Below are positions 60,041 through 64,000 of a stretch of 64,000 nucleotides of DNA, one piece after another; positions within the stretch are counted from its first letter, which is position 1; the number at the start of each line of letters is the position of its first letter. Source of the stretch: Streptomyces uncialis (GTDB taxonomy: Bacteria > Actinomycetota > Actinomycetes > Streptomycetales > Streptomycetaceae); assembly GCF_001905345.1 (NCBI RefSeq), contig NZ_LFBV01000002.1, forward strand, positions 186,001 to 250,000, read 5' to 3'. The notes beneath the pieces are model-generated. The model searched no databases. It had not been told where the DNA came from and saw only the letters and a program-made list of their open reading frames with translations. The position numbers and the translations under genes are program-made.

Positions 60041-61315
60041 ATGCGGTCGGTCATTCCCGACTATCTGGCCGAGGCTCTCGGAGATGTCGAGCCGGACACT
60101 GCTGGACAGCTGGCGGACTACATTCCTGAGCTTGCGGCAGCGGACCCTGAGCGCCTCGGCGCGGTCTTCGCCACGCCTGACGGGGAGGTCTACGGTGCCG
60201 GCGACATCGATACCGAGTTCACGATCCAATCGATCTCCAAGCCGTTCGCGTACGCGCTGGCACTGGCTGATCGTGATTTCGGCCCTGTGCTCGCCAAAGT
60301 CGGTGTCGAGCCGTCGGGAGAGGCGTTCAACCAGATCTCCCTCGAAAGTGATACCGGGCGCCCTTTCAATCCGATGATCAACGCCGGTGCGATCACCACC
60401 CACTCGCTGGCCGGTTCGGAGGGCATGAATCCGGCGGAGCGCGTGGAACGCGTGGTCCGCGGCCTTTCGGCATTCGCCGGTCGTCCGCTGAGGATCGATG
60501 AGGCGGTGTGCGTGTCGGAGATGGAGCACGCGCACCGCAACCTCGCCATCGCGTACATGCTCCGTGGCTACGGCATCCTCACCGAGGACCCCAGGGCCGT
60601 TGTCGAGGGCTACATCCGTCAGTGCTCCGTGCTGGTCACCGCGCGAGATCTGGCCATGATGGCCGCCACGTTGGCCAATCGCGGCGTCAATCCCCTCTCG
60701 GGTGAGCGAGTGGTACGCGAACCGGTGGTGCGTCAGGTGCTGAGTGTCATGTCCACCTGTGGGATGTATGACGCGGCCGGTGACTGGGCGACCCAGGTCG
60801 GCATCCCGGCGAAGAGTGGCGTGGCCGGGGGCCTGATCGGGGCGCTCCCCGGCCAGATCGGCATCGCCACGTTCTCACCACGACTGGACGCCCACGGGAA
60901 CAGCGTTCGCGGGGTTTCGCTGTTCGAGCGGTTCTCCTCCGACATGGGTCTGCATGTGATGGAGGTGCCGGCCGCCGCGCGTGCCATCGTGCGGTCCAAC
61001 CACGTCACCGGCATCGGACCGAATGCGGTCCGGGTCCTCCAACTGCAAGGCGGGATCGGCTTCGCCGGAGCCGAGAGAGTCGTCCGGGAAGCCGTGAGCA
61101 CCGCCCCCGCGGAAGTCAGGGTGGTTCTGGACCTCACGATGGTCTATTCGATCGATGACGTGGCACGGCGCATGTTGCTGGAGGTCGTGCGTCGGCTCAC
61201 GCTGGACGGTCACGAGGTCTACCTCGTCGACCCGGAATCGATCATGCCCGATCCCGACCCCGGCGACGGCGGCAAGGTCACCGTCGTAGGAGATATGGGG
61301 CAAGCCATGATCTGA
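60041..61315 (+). CDS. glsA: Glutaminase (beta-lactamase-like fold) with C-terminal STAS-like domain
   Basis: 424 residues. The glutaminase domain (about 1-300) has the Ser64-x-x-Lys67 pair in FTIQSISKPFAYAL, PFNPMINAGAITTHSL, CGMYDAAGDWATQVGIPAKS and GVAGGLIGALPGQIGIATFS, all typical of GlsA-type glutamine amidohydrolases producing glutamate and ammonia. The last ~90 residues (VRVVLDLTMVYSIDDVARRM, LDGHEVYLVDPES) look like a STAS regulatory domain, as found in other actinomycete glutaminases. AGGAG before the ATG decides the start against longer frames. Single gene. Confidence 0.9.
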   Translation: MRSVIPDYLAEALGDVEPDTAGQLADYIPELAAADPERLGAVFATPDGEVYGAGDIDTEFTIQSISKPFAYALALADRDFGPVLAKVGVEPSGEAFNQISLESDTGRPFNPMINAGAITTHSLAGSEGMNPAERVERVVRGLSAFAGRPLRIDEAVCVSEMEHAHRNLAIAYMLRGYGILTEDPRAVVEGYIRQCSVLVTARDLAMMAATLANRGVNPLSGERVVREPVVRQVLSVMSTCGMYDAAGDWATQVGIPAKSGVAGGLIGALPGQIGIATFSPRLDAHGNSVRGVSLFERFSSDMGLHVMEVPAAARAIVRSNHVTGIGPNAVRVLQLQGGIGFAGAERVVREAVSTAPAEVRVVLDLTMVYSIDDVARRMLLEVVRRLTLDGHEVYLVDPESIMPDPDPGDGGKVTVVGDMGQAMI

Positions 61316-61387
61316 CCGCACCAGGTGGTCCGGCGCGGGAGCCGTCCGGCGAACCGTCCAGCCCCGTCCGGACAGACGTTGAGGGCC

Positions 61388-62569
61388 CTACCGCTTGGTC
61401 AAGTTCCCGCGATCCGTCGTGTCCCCCAGCGGAGACGAGGTCATCGGCTCCTGGGGGGTGAAGGTGACCGGGAGGGCCTGGGGGCCGCGGAAGGTCGGGG
61501 CGTAGCCCCAGTCGACCTCGTCGCCCGGGATGTCCAGGGTCAGGTCCGGCAGGCGGTCGAAGAGCGTGGTGATCGCGATCTCCGTCTCCAGCTTCACCAG
61601 ATGGCTGCCCAGGCAGGTGTGCACGCCGTGGCCGAACGCCAGGTGCGGGCGGGCATCGCGGGTGAGGTCCAGGGCGTCGGGGTCGGGGAACCGGTCCGGG
61701 TCGCGGTTCGCCGCCGCCAGCGACAGCAGCACCACGTCGCCCTCTCCCACGCGGGCGTCCGCGATCGTCATGTCCTCGCCCGCGTACCGGTACTCCGCCA
61801 CGTGCGACGGCGAGTCCAGGCGCAGCAGCTCGTTGATCGCCTGGGACCAGTCGATGTCGCCGCCGAGCAGGGCGGCTCGCCGGCCAGGGTGGCCGAGCAG
61901 GCGCAGGACGGTGGTGCCGAGGAACTGGATCGTGGTGATGTGACCGGCGCCGATCAGCGTCATGACCATCACCTCCAGCTCGTCCCCGGTCAGCGCGCCC
62001 GACTCGATCAGCCGGGTCGGCAGGTCGTCCCCCGGGTGCGCGCGTTTGTAGGCCACCAGCTTCCGGACGTAGCCGAGCAGCTCGGCCAGCTTCGCCTCGT
62101 CACGCGGCTGCTGGAACTTCGCGCGGTACCACATGTCGAGCACGTCGGCGGCGGGCGCGCGCTCGGCTTCCGGGACGCCGAGCAGGTCGTGCATGACGGC
62201 GACCGGGATCTGCCGGGTGTACTCGGCGACGAGGTCCGCGTGCCCCCGCCCGGCGAACGACTCGACGGCGTGCGCGCAGGTCCGGGCGGTGCGATCGCGC
62301 AGGCGGGACACCGCGGCGGGGGTGAACGCCGCGGCGATGAGCCGGCGCAGCCTGGCGTGTCCGGGCTCGTCCAGATTGGACAGACCGGGCGGGTGCGGGT
62401 CGGGGTTGACCGGGGCGCCGCTGCCCAGGCGGCGGTCCGCCAGGCAGGCGCGGACGTCGTCGTACCGGGTCACCAGCCACATCCGGCCCTGGACGTGCGG
62501 GCCGTCGACGGGGCAGACCGGGTCGTGCTCGCGCAACCAGTCGTAGCCCGGGTACGGGTCGGCGGTCAC
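61388..62569 (-). CDS. Cytochrome P450
   Basis: 393 residues, a soluble bacterial P450. The heme-binding loop is HLAFGHGVHTCLGSHLVKLE, the K-helix ExxR is in AINELLRLDSPSHVAEYRYA, and the I-helix reads MTLIGAGHITTIQFLG with the conserved Thr. It would hydroxylate or cross-link a product intermediate using ferredoxin-supplied electrons; no ferredoxin gene is adjacent. GTG is chosen because it overlaps the stop of the methyltransferase gene (GTGA) and gives a normal P450 N-terminus (DPYPGYDWLREHDPV). Confidence 0.92.
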   Translation of the reverse strand: MTADPYPGYDWLREHDPVCPVDGPHVQGRMWLVTRYDDVRACLADRRLGSGAPVNPDPHPPGLSNLDEPGHARLRRLIAAAFTPAAVSRLRDRTARTCAHAVESFAGRGHADLVAEYTRQIPVAVMHDLLGVPEAERAPAADVLDMWYRAKFQQPRDEAKLAELLGYVRKLVAYKRAHPGDDLPTRLIESGALTGDELEVMVMTLIGAGHITTIQFLGTTVLRLLGHPGRRAALLGGDIDWSQAINELLRLDSPSHVAEYRYAGEDMTIADARVGEGDVVLLSLAAANRDPDRFPDPDALDLTRDARPHLAFGHGVHTCLGSHLVKLETEIAITTLFDRLPDLTLDIPGDEVDWGYAPTFRGPQALPVTFTPQEPMTSSPLGDTTDRGNLTKR

Positions 62570-63549
62570 GACGGCCGACCGGCGATCAGCAGTTTCTCCA
62601 GCGGGGACGCGGCGAGCGGCACGACCCGCGACTCGGTGAGCCCTGCCTCGCCCAGCCATACCGCGAGGTCGGTGTAGCGGTGCACGCCGCCGCCGTGGCC
62701 CTGCCACAGGGTCAGGTCGAACATGGCGAGGAACCCGGCCGCGGCCGGGCCCAGCCCGGCCGGTGGTTCCCGGTCGTGGTCGAGGATGACGATGCTTCCC
62801 GTGGGGGACAACGATTTCGCCGCGCGCTGGAACAGCTCGCGGCATTCCTCGGGGCGGTGGCCGTGCAGGACGTTGAACAGCAGCACCAGGTCGTGCCCGG
62901 AACCCAGGTCGTCGGTGAGGTAGTCCCCTGCCTGCGCCGTCACCCGGTCCCGCGGGGCGTCTTCGCGCAGGGCGGTGATCGTCTCGGGCAGGTCGAACAC
63001 GGTGACCCGGACGTCCGGACGACGGCGGCACAGTTCGACGGTGTGGTCGCCGTGGCCGCCCCCGATGTCCAGGACGGTCGCCGCGGGAGGCAGCGCGGCG
63101 GCGATGTCATCGGCAAGGGCCACGGCGGCGCCGGCGAGCATCCGGCGCAGGCGGCCCGCGAGGGCGGGGCGCTCGCTCAGCCAGGTGTAGAAGCCGCGGC
63201 GGGGTGTGCCGGTGCGGATGGTGTCCTCGATGTCGGCCCACTGCTCGAACAGGGTCTCGTACCAGAACAGTTCGGCGTCCTCCGAGCCGGGCTTCGCGGC
63301 GGTCGTGACCCCGTCCTCGTCGTGGCGCAGGTAGCCGAAGGCCACCAGGATGTTCACCAGGCTGCGCGTCCCGGCCGGGGTCCCGCCGATCCTGGTGGCC
63401 AGCTCCTCGACGGACAGCGGGCCGGCTTCCAGCGCGGTGAACACCCCGAGCCGGACACCGGCGATCATGGCCCGGTACCCGGCCGCGCCGAGCCGGTCCA
63501 GTACCGGGGCCGGGACACCAGAGGATTGTTCGGGCAATGGCATGATCAT
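62566..63549 (-). CDS. SAM-dependent O-methyltransferase (acetylserotonin/caffeate type)
   Basis: 327 residues. The N-terminal winged-helix dimerisation domain (MIAGVRLGVFTALEAGPLSV, TRSLVNILVAFGYLRHDE) is followed by the Rossmann SAM-binding domain with VLDIGGGHGDHTVELCRRRP, VTVFDLPET and LLFNVLHGHRPEECRELFQR. This is the plant-COMT-like class used in many polyketide and peptide pathways. The Gly-rich motif I is complete. It overlaps the genes on both sides by four bases, so the three form one transcript with the reductase and the P450. Confidence 0.9.
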   Translation of the reverse strand: MIMPLPEQSSGVPAPVLDRLGAAGYRAMIAGVRLGVFTALEAGPLSVEELATRIGGTPAGTRSLVNILVAFGYLRHDEDGVTTAAKPGSEDAELFWYETLFEQWADIEDTIRTGTPRRGFYTWLSERPALAGRLRRMLAGAAVALADDIAAALPPAATVLDIGGGHGDHTVELCRRRPDVRVTVFDLPETITALREDAPRDRVTAQAGDYLTDDLGSGHDLVLLFNVLHGHRPEECRELFQRAAKSLSPTGSIVILDHDREPPAGLGPAAAGFLAMFDLTLWQGHGGGVHRYTDLAVWLGEAGLTESRVVPLAASPLEKLLIAGRPS

Positions 63550-64000
63550 CCACTTCCGGAAAGCGCGCCGGCACCGGTGAGGAAGTCCAGGTGCCTGCGC
63601 AGCATTCGCTCGTTGGCCGGGGGGAACCCCACCCCCGCCCCGGCCGCGGCGGCCCAGGTGCGGGAGCAGTCGAACCGCGGGTGCGGGCGGGGGCGTTCGG
63701 GCAGGGAGAAGGCGAGCGGGGCGAAGGGCCCGGCCGGGTCGGCGAGCATCCGCTCCCGCCATCGGTGGTACGGCACCACCTCGGTCGGGTGACCGGCCGA
63801 GGTGAGGGTGGCGGCGAGGGCGGCACGGGTGAGGCCGCCGTCGCCGTGGTAGTGGTGGTTCCGACCGAGGTGGTCCGGGACCTGTGAGAGCGCGACGACC
63901 GCCGCGGCCACCGTGTCCACGGGGACCATGTCCAGCACCTCGGCGGTGTCCGGGACGGCGCCCGCGGCGACGCATCCGGTGATCCAGCGGCTGAACGCGG
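63546..64000 (-). CDS. Thioester-reductase (R) domain, C-terminal part (gene continues beyond window)
   Basis: The frame is open at the window edge and runs to a stop overlapping the methyltransferase start. It reads FSRWITGCVAAGAVPDTAEV, LDMVPVDTVAAAVVALSQVP, NHHYHGDGGLTRAALAATLT and ends PPANERMLRRHLDFLTGAGA. This is the C-terminal end of the SDR-type reductase domain (Lys2/CarA family) that releases NRPS or PKS chains as aldehyde or alcohol: the (D/V)xxPVDxVAxA segment and the PNERxLRRxLxFL ending fit. Whether it is a stand-alone protein or the end of a large synthetase cannot be seen here. Confidence 0.78.
   Translation of the reverse strand, partial: AFSRWITGCVAAGAVPDTAEVLDMVPVDTVAAAVVALSQVPDHLGRNHHYHGDGGLTRAALAATLTSAGHPTEVVPYHRWRERMLADPAGPFAPLAFSLPERPRPHPRFDCSRTWAAAAGAGVGFPPANERMLRRHLDFLTGAGALSGSG

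Noticed and set aside
1..64000. tRNA, rRNA, CRISPR array, attachment sites, replication origin
   Set aside because: Looked for by eye on both strands; none could be supported.

Overview
The window is high-GC actinomycete DNA, most likely Streptomyces. Third codon positions are strongly G/C, GTG (and one TTG) starts are common, stop/start overlaps of the ATGA/GTGA type are everywhere, and typical Streptomyces families are present (GPP34, DUF6480, Imm49, Ser/Thr kinase, VCBS-repeat subtilase). It looks like an accessory region of the chromosome: three separate specialised-metabolite loci (one cut by the window end), a RiPP-like locus, and a stretch of decaying genes. No rRNA, tRNA or CRISPR array was seen.

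Layout. 1-431: tail of a 4-hydroxybenzoate hydroxylase. 432-1842: long non-coding stretch with a possible promoter. 1843-22986 (+): cluster A, a compact hybrid PKS/NRPS locus. It holds a SagB-type dehydrogenase, two acyl-CoA-dehydrogenase-like proteins, a free-standing adenylating ligase with its own carrier protein, a DapB-like reductase, a small coupled ORF, an adenylation-carrier didomain protein, a single PKS module (KS-AT-KR-DH-ACP), the four-gene set for an ACP-bound hydroxymalonyl extender (HBD, ACP, ACAD, FkbH), a type II thioesterase, a phosphopantetheinyl transferase, a LysE exporter and an aminotransferase. 23-36 kb: mixed genes (YbaK deacylase, a three-gene membrane/solute-binding operon, erythromycin-esterase-like protein, kinase, exonuclease-like secreted enzyme, MerR/amidase/AtzG-like set, GPP34), with broken SDR, cupin-regulator, membrane-protein and MFS genes. 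37-38 kb: a protein with a 12-cysteine tail beside an IS5-type transposase relic. 38.9-44.1 kb: AraC regulator, then a RiPP-like cassette (43-residue peptide, hairpin, YcaO, tandem GNAT) and a convergent MFS exporter. 44.4-54.7 kb (-): cluster B, one operon encoding an acyl ligase fused to a LuxC/ALDH-type reductase, a ThDP enzyme, a FabF-like KS, a condensation-domain protein, an alpha-oxoamine synthase, an ACP and an SDR. 55.1-61.3 kb: Imm49 protein, secreted subtilase with VCBS repeats, glutaminase. 61.4-64.0 kb (-): edge of another locus (P450, O-methyltransferase, thioester-reductase domain).

How the parts work together. In cluster A the ligase/carrier/ACAD genes probably prepare an oxidised acyl or aminoacyl starter, the second adenylation protein adds a further building block, and the PKS extends once with malonyl or hydroxymalonyl. 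No O-methyltransferase and no terminal thioesterase or reductase domain is present, so the extender is predicted to stay hydroxymalonyl and chain release is unexplained. In cluster B a free acid would be activated and reduced to an aldehyde. The ThDP enzyme, the alpha-oxoamine synthase and the C-domain protein provide C-C and C-N bond-forming steps around a carrier-bound chain. TTA codons in the first gene and the exporter of cluster A, and in the first gene of cluster B, suggest bldA-dependent developmental control. The strongest candidates for something undescribed are cluster B, the YcaO cassette and the starter chemistry of cluster A.
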